Shown here in pieces: positions 46,724-55,583 of a stretch of DNA of 64,000 nucleotides. The stretch comes from Boseongicola sp. (GTDB taxonomy: Bacteria > Pseudomonadota > Alphaproteobacteria > Rhodobacterales > Rhodobacteraceae): contig JAPPCV010000147.1 in the NCBI GenBank assembly GCA_028824715.1, positions 18,880 through 82,879 on the forward strand, read 5' to 3'. Below the pieces are notes generated by a model. That model worked only from the letters and a program-made list of their open reading frames with translations. It ran no database searches and was not told the origin of the DNA. Position 1 is the stretch's first letter, and the number at the start of each line of letters is the position of its first letter. The position numbers and the translations under genes are program-made.

Positions 46724-48031
46724 TCACGGTCGTTGTCGCATCTGGTCTGGCAGCCAGGTCGCAAGGTCGGGAACGGCGATCAGCACGAAGACCATCAGGA
46801 CCATGATCACGAACATCGGGATCGCGGACTTCGCGATGAAGTTCATCTCGTGATGCGTCATCCCCTGGAGCACGAAGAGGTTGAAGCCGATCGGCGGCGT
46901 GATCTGGGCCATTTCAACGACCACCACGATGAAGATGCCGAACCAGATGAGATCAATTCCGGCGTCGCGAATCATGGGTTCCACGACGGCCATCGTCAGC
47001 ACGACCGAGGAAATTCCGTCGAGAAAGCAGCCTAGAATGATGTAGAAGACAAGCAGCACCATGAGCAGCTCGAACCGCGACAGCTCCCATTGCGCAATGA
47101 GATCGGCGAGTCCGCGTGGCAGCCCCGTGAACCCCATCGACAGCGAGAGGAACGCGGCGCCCGCGAGAATGAGCGCGATCATCGCGCTCGTCCGGGTCGC
47201 TCCCATCAGGCTTTCGGTAAAGGTCTTCCAGTTGAGCGAGCCTTGGCTGGCGGCAAGAATCAGGCCGCCGATCACGCCGAACGCGGCCGCCTCGGTGGCC
47301 GTGGCATAGCCAAGGTACATCGAGCCGATGACCACCAGGATCAGGCAGATCACCGGGATCAGGAAGCGCGAATTCGCGACGCGTTCGGAAAACGTCATCG
47401 GCGGCTCGGCATCCGGTTTCCAGGACCGCGACACGCGGCTGTAGATCGCCACGTATGCCATGAACATCGCGGCCAGCACGAGCCCCGGCACGATTCCGGC
47501 AAAGAAGAGCTTGGAGATCGATTCGTTGATCGTGACCCCGTATACGATGAGGGTCAGCGATGGCGGGATCATGAGACCCAGCGTGGCGGCGCCGGCAAGA
47601 GTGCCGATGACCATTGGCTCGGGATAGTTCCGCTTCCTGAGTTCCGGAATGGACATCTTGCCCACCGTGGTCAGCGTCGCCGCCGAAGATCCCGAAACGG
47701 CCGCAAAGACGGTGCAGCCGACGATGTTGGTGTGGACAAGGCCGCCCGGCAGCGACTTCATCCACGGGCTGAGACCGCGGAACATGTCCTCTGACAGGCG
47801 GGTTCGGTAGAGGATCTCTCCCATCCAGATGAACAGGGGCAGGGCGGTCAGCGTCCATGAGGATGAGGAGGACCAGATCGTCGTAAGCATCGTGTCGCCA
47901 ACTGGCCTGGTCGTGAACAGCTCCATTCCGACCCACGCAACGCCGATCAGCGACAGGCCGACCCAGACGCCGGATCCCAGCAGCAGGAAGAGCACGAAGA
48001 GGAACAGGACGATGATCGAGGCGTCTTCCAT
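46724..48031 (-). CDS. dctM: TRAP transporter large permease (DctM type)
   Basis: 435-aa membrane protein with about 12 hydrophobic segments, the ion-coupled translocator of a TRAP system. Signatures include TVFAAVSGSSAATLTTVGKMSIPELRKRNY (seen as FAAVSGSSAATLTTVG), LGLMIPPSLTLIVYG and the late QITPPIGFNLFVLQG. It starts 3 bp after the small permease stop, and the binding-protein gene is upstream in the same direction. Confidence 0.93.
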   Translation of the reverse strand: MEDASIIVLFLFVLFLLLGSGVWVGLSLIGVAWVGMELFTTRPVGDTMLTTIWSSSSSWTLTALPLFIWMGEILYRTRLSEDMFRGLSPWMKSLPGGLVHTNIVGCTVFAAVSGSSAATLTTVGKMSIPELRKRNYPEPMVIGTLAGAATLGLMIPPSLTLIVYGVTINESISKLFFAGIVPGLVLAAMFMAYVAIYSRVSRSWKPDAEPPMTFSERVANSRFLIPVICLILVVIGSMYLGYATATEAAAFGVIGGLILAASQGSLNWKTFTESLMGATRTSAMIALILAGAAFLSLSMGFTGLPRGLADLIAQWELSRFELLMVLLVFYIILGCFLDGISSVVLTMAVVEPMIRDAGIDLIWFGIFIVVVVEMAQITPPIGFNLFVLQGMTHHEMNFIAKSAIPMFVIMVLMVFVLIAVPDLATWLPDQMRQRP

Positions 48032-48034
48032 GAA

Positions 48035-48559
48035 CTACCCTCCCAATCCCTGCTCGATCTGGTCCCGCGAAATGCGGTGTTCGCCCTTGAAGATCAGGTT
48101 GAGCAGGTTGTCCGTGAGGGCCACCGCGAAGATGATCGCCCCGGCAAGAACGAAGCTTTGGGGAATCCAGAGTTCGGTTCGGTCCTGGCCCTGGCTGATG
48201 TCATTGAATTTCCAGGACCAGTAGACGAAGCGCACCGCAAAGTAGACGAAATACCACGCCGTGACGGTGCCAATGGCAAAGCACCAGATTTCGAGGAAAC
48301 GCCTCCGGCGAGGGGAAAGCGCGTTCAGCACTATCGAAACCCGGATATGGCTGCCCCTGCTGAGGGCGTTGGCAAAGGCAAGAAACGACGCGGCGGCCAT
48401 GAAGTAGCCGGCATATTCAGGCGCACCCGGAAAGACCTCGCCGGTCCAGCGCGCGAGCATCTGGATCACGATGAGGCCCAGAATGGCAATGAGACAGCAC
48501 GCGGCAAGAACGCCTGCCGCAAAATAGATCGAATCAAGGGCGCGGCGGACAAGCGTCAT
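48035..48559 (-). CDS. dctQ: TRAP transporter small permease (DctQ type)
   Basis: 174-aa protein with four hydrophobic segments and the family loop ALSRGSHIRVSIVLNALSP after the second. Forms the membrane complex with the large permease, which it precedes by 3 bp. Upstream is a 316-bp space to the binding-protein gene. Confidence 0.9.
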   Translation of the reverse strand: MTLVRRALDSIYFAAGVLAACCLIAILGLIVIQMLARWTGEVFPGAPEYAGYFMAAASFLAFANALSRGSHIRVSIVLNALSPRRRRFLEIWCFAIGTVTAWYFVYFAVRFVYWSWKFNDISQGQDRTELWIPQSFVLAGAIIFAVALTDNLLNLIFKGEHRISRDQIEQGLGG

Positions 48560-48843
48560 GGCGGCACGCCGTCACGGACTTCTTTGCGGGCACGGCGACA
48601 TCTGCCCGAACCCTGCCGCACCAAACGCGTGCTGTGGACCCTGGTGCCCTTCGCAGGGACGCGTCGCCATCCTTGACGCGAATCTCGATGGCGTCCGCGC
48701 CCTTGTCGCAACTGCAGGCAACTGAACCGATCCCGCGGACATCGCACTCACAAGCCCGCGGGCGGTCAACCAATCCCGGCCAGCCGGGCGAATCACGGGG
48801 CGCGTCTCTGCCGACACTTTCACCTCGCTCAAAATGGGCGTGA

Positions 48844-48870
48844 ACGGGCGCGGCAGGCGCGCCCGCCCGT
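48844..48870 (-). promoter_or_regulatory. GC-rich hairpin after the TRAP binding-protein gene
   Basis: ACGGGCG (48844-48850) pairs perfectly with CGCCCGT (48864-48870), and an alternative 7-bp stem GGGCGCG/CGCGCCC lies within it. It begins 6 bp after the dctP stop on the minus strand. No U-tract follows. It probably shields the binding-protein message and lowers permease expression. The rest of 48560-48875 shows no gene. Confidence 0.5.
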
Positions 48871-48875
48871 CTTGA

Positions 48876-49856
48876 TCACTTCAGCGACATGAACCCGTCG
48901 ACAATTGCCTGACCTTCAGCGCCAGCCGCTTCAAGCCACTCGGCGGTCATGACCTTGCCGATTTCCTGCAATTCGGACTTCATTTGGTCAGATGCGGGTG
49001 CGACCGTCATGCCGCCGTCGCGAAGGCCCTGAAGCGTGAACCCGGTGTACTCCTTGGCTCTCCAGTTGCCTGCATACTCGGCAAGTCCCGCACAGGCATT
49101 GACAACGTTCTTGTTCTGGTCCGAAACGCCGTCCCAGACCCCGGAGTTCACCATGACGTAGTTGCGCGGCAGCCATGCGTCCACTTCGTAGAAGTAGTTC
49201 AGCGATTCCCAGACCTTCCGGTCGTAGCCCGTGGAGCCCGACGAAACCATCGCGTCAGCCACGCCGGTGGCAAAGGCCTGGCTGATCTCGGCCGCCTCGA
49301 TCGTGACCGGCAGCATGCCTGTCAGTTCCGCGAGGCGCGAGGTCGCATTGTTGTACGAACGGAACTTGATGCCCTTCATGTCTGCGACCGAACTCACGGC
49401 ATCGCGGAAATAGAGACCTTGGGGCGGCCACGCGACGGAATAGAGCAGGTGCAGGCCCTGGTCTGCCAGGGTCTTCGCGATGGTGGGTTTCGCGGCTTCC
49501 CAAAGCTTGTCTGCATCATCGAAACTGGTTGCGAGAAACGGCACGGAGTCGACGCCGAAAAGCGCGTTCTCGTTCTGGTGGCCAGAGAGCAGGCGCTCTC
49601 CGATCGGGACCTGACCGGTCTGGATCGCACGCTTGATCTGGGCTCCGGGGAAGAGGCTTCCGCTCGGGTGGGTCACGATCTCGATCTCGCCGCCCGTGCC
49701 GGTCGTCACGCATTTCGCGAATTCGGCACCGGTCACCGAGTGGAAGTTGGAGCCGGAATAGGCCATGGGCATATCCCATTTCTCCGCCACGATCGGCGTT
49801 GCGGTCATGGTCAGGGCGACCACGCCCGCAGCCAGGAACGTCATTGAGTTGGACAT
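48876..49856 (-). CDS. dctP: TRAP transporter periplasmic binding protein (DctP type)
   Basis: 326-aa extracytoplasmic binding protein. Signal peptide at residues 1-24 (FLAAGVVALTMTATPIVAEK). The family block LYFRDAVSSVADMKGIKFRSY, with the substrate-carboxylate Arg, lies near residue 155, followed by SSGSTGYDRKVWESLNYFYE. First gene of a minus-strand dctPQM operon. The ligand is not evident; the racemase-family and FAD-oxidase genes nearby suggest an amino acid or hydroxyacid. Confidence 0.93.
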   Translation of the reverse strand: MSNSMTFLAAGVVALTMTATPIVAEKWDMPMAYSGSNFHSVTGAEFAKCVTTGTGGEIEIVTHPSGSLFPGAQIKRAIQTGQVPIGERLLSGHQNENALFGVDSVPFLATSFDDADKLWEAAKPTIAKTLADQGLHLLYSVAWPPQGLYFRDAVSSVADMKGIKFRSYNNATSRLAELTGMLPVTIEAAEISQAFATGVADAMVSSGSTGYDRKVWESLNYFYEVDAWLPRNYVMVNSGVWDGVSDQNKNVVNACAGLAEYAGNWRAKEYTGFTLQGLRDGGMTVAPASDQMKSELQEIGKVMTAEWLEAAGAEGQAIVDGFMSLK

Positions 49857-50470
49857 ATAGACACCTCATCATTGGGGGTTTCTTACCAAAGTCACAAATT
49901 GAAAGCCGTCACGCTTCGGGATCCTTGACGACCTAGACAGGACAGGGAACGAGACCGGCAAGTTCTTCCGGCATGAGGGGGATGATGAATTCGGCATCGA
50001 TCTCGGCCAACTTCAGGTGATAGCGGTGTGACTTGACACGCATTTCCTTGATCATGGTCCTCTCAATTTCCAGGTTCACCTCGGCAGTCTTCAGACTGGC
50101 GGTTCAACGAACGGCCGAAGTTATCGATGCCGGGTGTCTCCGGCGGCCCATGCACCAAAGTGATGCTCGATGCCCGCCACGCCACGCCATGGACGCACCA
50201 GCCCCAGCGCTAGCATCAGCGGCAAGCCGAGGCGGAATGCCGAGGCGGCCAAACAGGATCCTCAAGTATTCCACCACCGAATCTCCCCAATTTTGAGGAG
50301 ACGCTAACCCGCGTCATCGCGGCATGCAAGCGGCGGTGCACGACAAATTCGTTCGGATTTATTGGGAATCACGAAGGCACGGTCTCTTGCATGGCTTTCT
50401 TGCAAAATTCAATTGGACAAGACTACAAGGCGCGATCCATGTCCCATGATCACGGAGCAGGACAGGCCAC
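49857..50470. other. Region upstream of the TRAP operon, one possible very small ORF
   Basis: 614 bp that must contain the TRAP promoter. A 40-codon minus-strand frame (50055-49933) begins MIKEMRVKSHRYHLKLAEID after AGAGGA and ends at TAG; it has fair codon usage but no family match. Nothing else is recognised. Confidence 0.35.
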
Positions 50471-50650
50471 ATGGCGGACCTCGAAGAGCTCATCGAGGCC
50501 CGCGACCGGGGTTGGGGAGGAATTCCAGGCGATCGGCGACCTGCGTCCGGGGTCCCTTCAGGAGAACTTCACCCGCTGCGGAAAGCCGAACTGCCACCGT
50601 GCCGAGGATGGCGCGGCTCTTGATCCCGTTGTCGAGAGCCTAGAACGGGT
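50471..50650 (+). pseudogene. Remnant of a DUF6788-type mobile-element-associated protein
   Basis: ATG 50471 begins MADLEELIEARDRG, and after a frameshift the sequence continues as EEFQAIGDLRPGSL then NFTRCGKPNCH. This is the N-terminal half of a small Cys-containing protein often found next to transposases. The rest is missing where it meets the opposite-strand remnant. Confidence 0.6.
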
Positions 50651-51020
50651 ACGAACGTTTCTCCAACTGCGGCTTCAGGTGATCGAGCCCGTTGATTGAG
50701 AGATTGGCGTTGCACGGAAAGCACGAGCAGAACGTGACGAGGCAAGGGCCGAAGTCATCGTCGACCAGGCAGACGCGGAAGGCGTTGGCCATCGCCGTGG
50801 TTTCGACAAGTCCCGGGGTTGCCTTGCCGGTCGCCGGATCGATGCGATTCGGCGTGCGCATGACGCGCGCCCTCTCCTGCGCCTTGCCGACGCGGGGCAC
50901 GCCTTTGCCGTCCGACCGGCTGCGGAGATGACCCTGCGTGACGTCGTCCTTGCGCACCCTCTTCCCGAAGGTGACGACATCGACGCCACGGTCCCGGGCG
51001 AACCGTTCCAGGCTTTCCGC
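50605..51020 (-). pseudogene. Remnant of a mobile-element-type gene, with nonsense codon
   Basis: On the minus strand, SLERFARDRGVDVVTFGKR, then RKDDVTQGHL, VGKAQERARVMRT, DDDFGPCLVTFCSCFPCNA and QLEKRSYPF match a conserved family, of uncertain function, that I associate with mobile elements. A TAG at 50640 replaces the expected Glu of FEALDNGI, after which ALDNGIKSRA continues in frame. A TGA lies upstream. Both ends are lost. No transposase catalytic motif can be assigned. Confidence 0.5.
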
Positions 51021-51389
51021 TCAGCGCCGGGTCAAGGGCGCCTCCAGCGCCGACGTGCAGGGGGGGGGTGCCGCGAACCTCCGGAATAACCGGTCGGCGC
51101 CCGCGCCGGACTGCAGAGGAGGGGCGCAGGCGCTGAAATGGAGCCAGTCGAAGCATTCAAGCTCCAGCGTCACGAGATTCTTGATTGCCTCTCCGGCGGA
51201 ACGTGCCGTGGTCATGTCCTGGACTCCGGTCGATGGGTTCCCCGCACGCCGCCTTGCAGCACCGACCAGGCCTCACGGCTTCATCTGGCGGGTCAAACCG
51301 TGGAGCGGAACAGCGCCCGGAGCCCTTCGACACGCCGATGGCTCGTCTCGTCGATTTGAGGCATTGCCTTGCTGGCTCTTCTGGATGGA
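51021..51389. other. Gap with no recognised gene
   Basis: 370 bp containing an unusual G run (nine G at 51060-51068) and no recognisable coding sequence; probably further eroded mobile-element DNA. Confidence 0.4.
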
Positions 51390-52658
51390 TCACGTCGGAC
51401 GACGTGCAATTGCGTATCGTGCGGGGGAATAGGGGGTCAGGTCAAGATTTGGTTTTCGTCCTGCCACGAGTTGCGAAACCAGGCGACCCGTGCGGGGGCC
51501 GCCCGTCAGACCCACATGATCGTGTCCGAAGGCCATCAAGGCCCCCGCGACGCCCGGAACAGGGCCAATGAGCGGCGTGCTGTCGGCGACGGAGGGGCGG
51601 TGCCCCATCCATTCGACGGTGTCCTTCCAGGCGATGCCCGGCATGGCCTTGCGGATCTGTCTTTCGAGCAGCCTGAGAGGTGCCCGCGATGGCGGAGCAT
51701 CCAGGCCGCCGAACTCGACAATGCCGGCAAGCCGCAGGCGGCCGTCCATGGGAGTTGCCACGAACTTGGCGGCGGCAATCATGACCGGCGACCGTGGCAT
51801 GATCGTGGGTTCCCAGAGTTCCAGATGGTAGCCCCGTTCGCTCTCCATTGGCACCTGCACCCCGAGCTTTCGGGCCAGCGGCCCGGACCATGCGCCTGCC
51901 GCGAGGACGACCGAATCGCACCGGACCGTCTCGCCGCCGACGCGAAGGCCGGTGACGTGGCCATTCTCCTGCACCACGTCCGTGACCTCGCCGATCAGGA
52001 GACGTGCGCCCTGGGACTCGGCATGCATTGCCAGATCCTTCACGTAGCGACCGGGATCGCTGATCCGCCCGTGGTTCGGGCAACGGACCCCGAAGGTGAT
52101 CGACGGGCCAAAGGCCGGATCGTAGGCGCGCAACGCGGCGCCTTCAAGCTCCTGCCACGTGTATCCGTGTTCCGCCCGAATCTGCCAACCCAGCGAATCG
52201 CCCTCGAAATGCGGACGGTCACGATAAAGGAAGACGTAGTCTGCGGGGCAAATCCACTTCTCGGCACCGGTATCCCTTGCCAGATCCTGGTGCTCGGCCA
52301 GGCTGTCGCCTACAATCCCCGCCATCGCGGCCGCCCGCCTGCGGACGTCATTCGCGTTCGCGTGGCCCAGAAAGCGAGTCAGCCAGGGCACGAGACGCGG
52401 CAGATACTGCCACTTGAGAAAGAGCGGCTGGTCGCGGCCAACTAGCAGGCTGGGCACACTCCGGAGAAGTCCCGGCACGGATACCGGGATGATGCCGTTG
52501 GATGCCAGGACACCGCCGTTGCCGTGGCTGGCACCTTCGGCGGGACCTTTCCTGTCGATCAGGATGACGTCATGCCCGTCGCGGAGGCACCAGATGGCGG
52601 TCGATACGCCGACAATTCCTGCGCCAATGACCGCGACTGTCTTTCGGGGTCTTTCCAT
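51390..52658 (-). CDS. FAD-dependent D-amino-acid dehydrogenase-like oxidoreductase (DadA family)
   Basis: 422-aa DAO-family flavoprotein. FAD motif VAVIGAGIVGVSTAIWCLRDG at the start, VVLAAGAWSGPLARKLG in the middle and GHDHVGLTGGPRTGRLVSQL at the end match DadA-like dehydrogenases. ATG 52658 has GGAGGT nine bases upstream, although the frame is open for a further 113 codons. It would oxidise a D-amino acid or an N-alkyl amino acid to the keto acid in the cytoplasm or at the membrane. The nearby racemase-family gene and TRAP transporter suggest one pathway. Confidence 0.88.
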   Translation of the reverse strand: MERPRKTVAVIGAGIVGVSTAIWCLRDGHDVILIDRKGPAEGASHGNGGVLASNGIIPVSVPGLLRSVPSLLVGRDQPLFLKWQYLPRLVPWLTRFLGHANANDVRRRAAAMAGIVGDSLAEHQDLARDTGAEKWICPADYVFLYRDRPHFEGDSLGWQIRAEHGYTWQELEGAALRAYDPAFGPSITFGVRCPNHGRISDPGRYVKDLAMHAESQGARLLIGEVTDVVQENGHVTGLRVGGETVRCDSVVLAAGAWSGPLARKLGVQVPMESERGYHLELWEPTIMPRSPVMIAAAKFVATPMDGRLRLAGIVEFGGLDAPPSRAPLRLLERQIRKAMPGIAWKDTVEWMGHRPSVADSTPLIGPVPGVAGALMAFGHDHVGLTGGPRTGRLVSQLVAGRKPNLDLTPYSPARYAIARRPT

Positions 52659-53078
52659 TCTTGCAGCACCTCCGCCGCCTTGGGAGCGAAGCCTGCAACA
52701 GCGCAGTGCGGTCCGCAATTTCTTTCGGGCAAATTCGCAGCCGGGCCGGGACGAACTTGCACGTAAGCGCCGAGACTTCATTGCGCCATTGTCGAAGGCC
52801 GTTTGCCTGAGGGCCAGTGAGGCTGCGTCATGTTGTAGCCAGGCCCCAACGGCGAAGGGCAGTCTGATTCCCGCCAGGCCTGACGGTGCATGCCTCGACG
52901 CACGCAATGCTGCCAGGTTCGCCTTGCCCGAACCATGTTGCACGGATGACGGCGCAGCGCATCGCGCGCCATGGCGTTGAGCCCGGTTCCGCTCCATGCT
53001 TCATTGCCGGACAAAGGTGGATTAGCTTGCAGGCAATTGGCAGCGGCGAATCGTGATGTCCTGGAATAGGCAACGGTC
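52659..53078. other. Divergent intergenic region
   Basis: 420 bp between the FAD oxidoreductase and the racemase-family gene, with no recognised coding sequence. It should hold both promoters; no clear operator was seen. Confidence 0.4.
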
Positions 53079-53798
53079 ATGATCAAGGGCGGAAAACCGG
53101 TTTACGGGGCTTCCGTGGGCATCCTCATGCTCGAAGCCCGGTTTCCGCGCATCCTGGGCGACATGGGCAATGCCGGCACATGGGGCTTTCCGGTGCACTA
53201 CAAGGTCGTGCGCAATGCGTCGCCGGACCGCGTGGTCCGGCAGGGCGCGAAGGGGCTGCTGGATGCCTTCAGGATGGCGGCACAGGATCTTGAGGCGGAC
53301 GGCGTGGACGGGATCACCACGAATTGCGGGTTTCTCTCTATTTTCCAGAACGAGCTGTCCGCGGCCGTCGACGTTCCCGTGCTGACCTCGTCGTTGATGC
53401 AACTTCGTGCGGTCAACGCGCTCCTGCCGTCAAGCCGCCGAGCGGGCATCCTTACCGTTTCGCGTTCGTCCCTGACCGAGGCGCATCTGGCCGCCGCGGG
53501 GGTGCCCGAGGGCACGCCCATCGGCACGACCGAGGGCGGTGCGCATTTCACGGAAGCCATCCTTGGGAATTCACCCGAGCTCGATCCGGTGGTGGCCGAG
53601 GCGGACAACGTGGCAGCTGCCGAAGAACTTGTCGCAGCGCATCCTGGCATTGGTGCCATCGTGCTCGAATGCACCAACATGACGCCCTATGCGGCTGCAA
53701 TCCGAAGCGCCACGGCAATTCCGGTCTTCTCGCACGCGAGCTTCGTCAACTGGTTCCAGTCCTCGCTTTCTCCGCCGGATTGGCCGCGCAGGACCTGA
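53079..53798 (+). CDS. Aspartate/glutamate racemase family protein
   Basis: 239-aa Asp/Glu/hydantoin racemase superfamily protein. The two catalytic Cys regions are visible: GITTNCGFLSIFQ near residue 87 and VLECTNMTPYAAAIR near residue 197. Such proteins include racemases and maleate isomerases or decarboxylases, so the reaction is open. Divergent from the DadA-like gene. The last residues (PPDWPRRT) differ from the family and may reflect a changed stop. Confidence 0.85.
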   Translation: MIKGGKPVYGASVGILMLEARFPRILGDMGNAGTWGFPVHYKVVRNASPDRVVRQGAKGLLDAFRMAAQDLEADGVDGITTNCGFLSIFQNELSAAVDVPVLTSSLMQLRAVNALLPSSRRAGILTVSRSSLTEAHLAAAGVPEGTPIGTTEGGAHFTEAILGNSPELDPVVAEADNVAAAEELVAAHPGIGAIVLECTNMTPYAAAIRSATAIPVFSHASFVNWFQSSLSPPDWPRRT

Positions 53799-53850
53799 GA
53801 TCAACGGGTGCATCATGCGTCGGTCGTTCGTTGCCGTTTCGCGACCGGCG

Positions 53851-54018
53851 AACGGGCTGAACGAACACGCGAACGGCCTCCTGCGGGAGCGCATCCCGAA
53901 GATGGACTTGGGGCAGGTGACCGACGTGCAGGAGAAGGCAGTGCTGGGCCGGACGAGCGCGCATCCCACGAAGGCGCTCGGCTACCCGTCCCCGGCTGAG
54001 GCGCTCGGAATGGCGCGG
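53851..54018 (+). mobile_element. C-terminal remnant of an IS30-family transposase
   Basis: NEHANGLLRERIPKMDLGQ then KALGYPSPAEALGMA is the C-terminal end of an IS30 transposase (family pattern NGLLRxxxPKGxD...PRKxLGYxxPAE). The core lacks residues around Gly after PK, and the DDE part upstream is gone, replaced by the end of the racemase-family gene. No inverted repeats were found. Confidence 0.7.
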
Positions 54019-54209
54019 CCTGCCGAGACCGTCCCGGACCGTCCGGAAAGCCCGGCCACGCTTCGTCCCGATGGGACTTCAGTCGGTCTCGGCACAGGAT
54101 GGCGGCGCCCGAAGTTCGGGAATTCTCACAGGAATCGTGCAGGCATGCCGCCAGACGGGTTGCGAGCCGCCGGTGATCTGCTCGCCAAACGAACCGATGG
54201 AGGCGAATC

Positions 54210-54455
54210 ATGGGAACACAGACGATTGATCCGATCATCGCGGAAGTGCGGGCGGTGCGCGACGCGCACGCCGCCCGGTTCGCCTACGACGTCGCTGCGA
54301 TCTTTCGGGACATTCGAGAGATGCAGAAGGCGTCCGGCCGGAATTGCGTGCGACATCCGGCGTGGCGGTCAGCCCCTCCGTTGCTGCGCGCGACTTGCGC
54401 GATGCCGGAGTGGATCCAGGTGCCTCAGGTTCCGCTTCGTGACGACGGAGCCTGA
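54210..54455 (+). CDS. Small conserved hypothetical protein
   Basis: 81 codons; the first 48 or so (DPIIAEVRAVRDAHAARFAY then IFRDIREMQKASGR) match a family of short alphaproteobacterial proteins of unknown function, frequently found beside toxin-like genes. The C-terminal 30 residues do not match and may lie past a mutated stop. A TTTCGGGACATTCGAGAGATG segment is normal coding sequence. It has no clear partner here. Confidence 0.5.
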   Translation: MGTQTIDPIIAEVRAVRDAHAARFAYDVAAIFRDIREMQKASGRNCVRHPAWRSAPPLLRATCAMPEWIQVPQVPLRDDGA

Positions 54456-54970
54456 CGACGCTCATATGGCCGAGACCTAAGCGTGGCGGGATTCCCGGGA
54501 TCGGTTCCTCGGCATGACGGAGTGCGCCCATGCCTCACCCGAAGAGGTGCTCTTGAGAAGTCGCCAGCCATGAACCGTTGATTCCCGTTGCCATCTACGG
54601 GCCTCTTCGCGCCTCGATGCTCTGGACGAGCCCAAGGGAACCCTGCATCGAGTTCATGAGAAAACTCGACTTGGCAGCTGTCTTGCATGGGAGAGAGCAA
54701 CGTAGCAAGAAGCCCGGAATCGCACGGAGCAGCTCCAAGCGCTCTCGCGACGAGGGCCGACGCTGCGCGGGGTGGAGGCTGCACTGGCAAGGCAAAGCCT
54801 GTGGAAGGGCTGGCTGGCAGGGCGGCCTTTGCCGGGTGGGAGTATCTACCACTGGACCAAGTTGAGAAGACTCAGCGTCTCCCCGCGGCACCTCTTTCCT
54901 CTCGTCCCCTACCAGGGCTCCGCCTGGCGCAAGGCTGCTGCGAGAGCGCTGCAGACGGCCTATCGACCTT
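54456..54970. other. Gap with no recognised gene
   Basis: 515 bp downstream of two convergent small genes. Frames on both strands are open but unrecognised. Confidence 0.4.
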
Positions 54971-55393
54971 CTACTTCAGGTCGAGTGTACTGCTGCCTCC
55001 CGACCCCATGACACGCGAGATCAGGTGGTCGGTGACGTCATTGAAGTAGTTGGCCAGTTCGGCATGAAGCTGGCAGTATTCCGGCCATGCCTCCCGATAG
55101 AATTCCCGTTCTCGAACGCGCACCATGACTGTGGTGCGGCGTTGCCGCCTGTAACGGTAGGGCCGGACGCCATGCTTGCGACACACCGCGCAAAACAGGT
55201 CGACGCACCAAATGTCGGGCAGCGAATGCTGAAGCTCGACCTCGGGCTCCGGCTGCTCTCCCGCCTTGGTCACGCGTCCCCGAAGCCGTTCGATGGCGGC
55301 ACCGGCAGCCGACTTCTCCCCTGGGCTGCCCGCTCTCCGGAACAGCGCCTCCAGCTTGGCAAGTTTCGCCCTCAGTTCGCCGTCTTCCTTCAT
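54971..55393 (-). CDS. DUF2786-like protein
   Basis: 140-aa protein. LRAKLAKLEALFRRAGSPGE followed by AAIERLRGRV is the short N-terminal helix pair seen in DUF2786-type proteins, and RRQRRTTVMVRVREREFYR with two following helices the conserved C-terminal part. ATG 55393 is chosen because family similarity begins there; the frame is open 49 codons further. It is divergent from the SNF2 gene by 190 bp. Function unknown in the family. Confidence 0.6.
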   Translation of the reverse strand: MKEDGELRAKLAKLEALFRRAGSPGEKSAAGAAIERLRGRVTKAGEQPEPEVELQHSLPDIWCVDLFCAVCRKHGVRPYRYRRQRRTTVMVRVREREFYREAWPEYCQLHAELANYFNDVTDHLISRVMGSGGSSTLDLK

Positions 55394-55583
55394 CGCGCGC
55401 CTCAATGCCCATCCCCATCCAGCAAAGCATGACCGGATGCCGGGCGACAAGTCCATCAGGTTCCGAATGATCGACAAGAATCTTCGAGACCATCCGACCT
55501 GATCGCAACATTCTGTGGCCAGTGATCGAATGCGCCCCAAATGAGGTATTGCGCGTCCTCCAAAAAGAGGGAATTCATCATCA

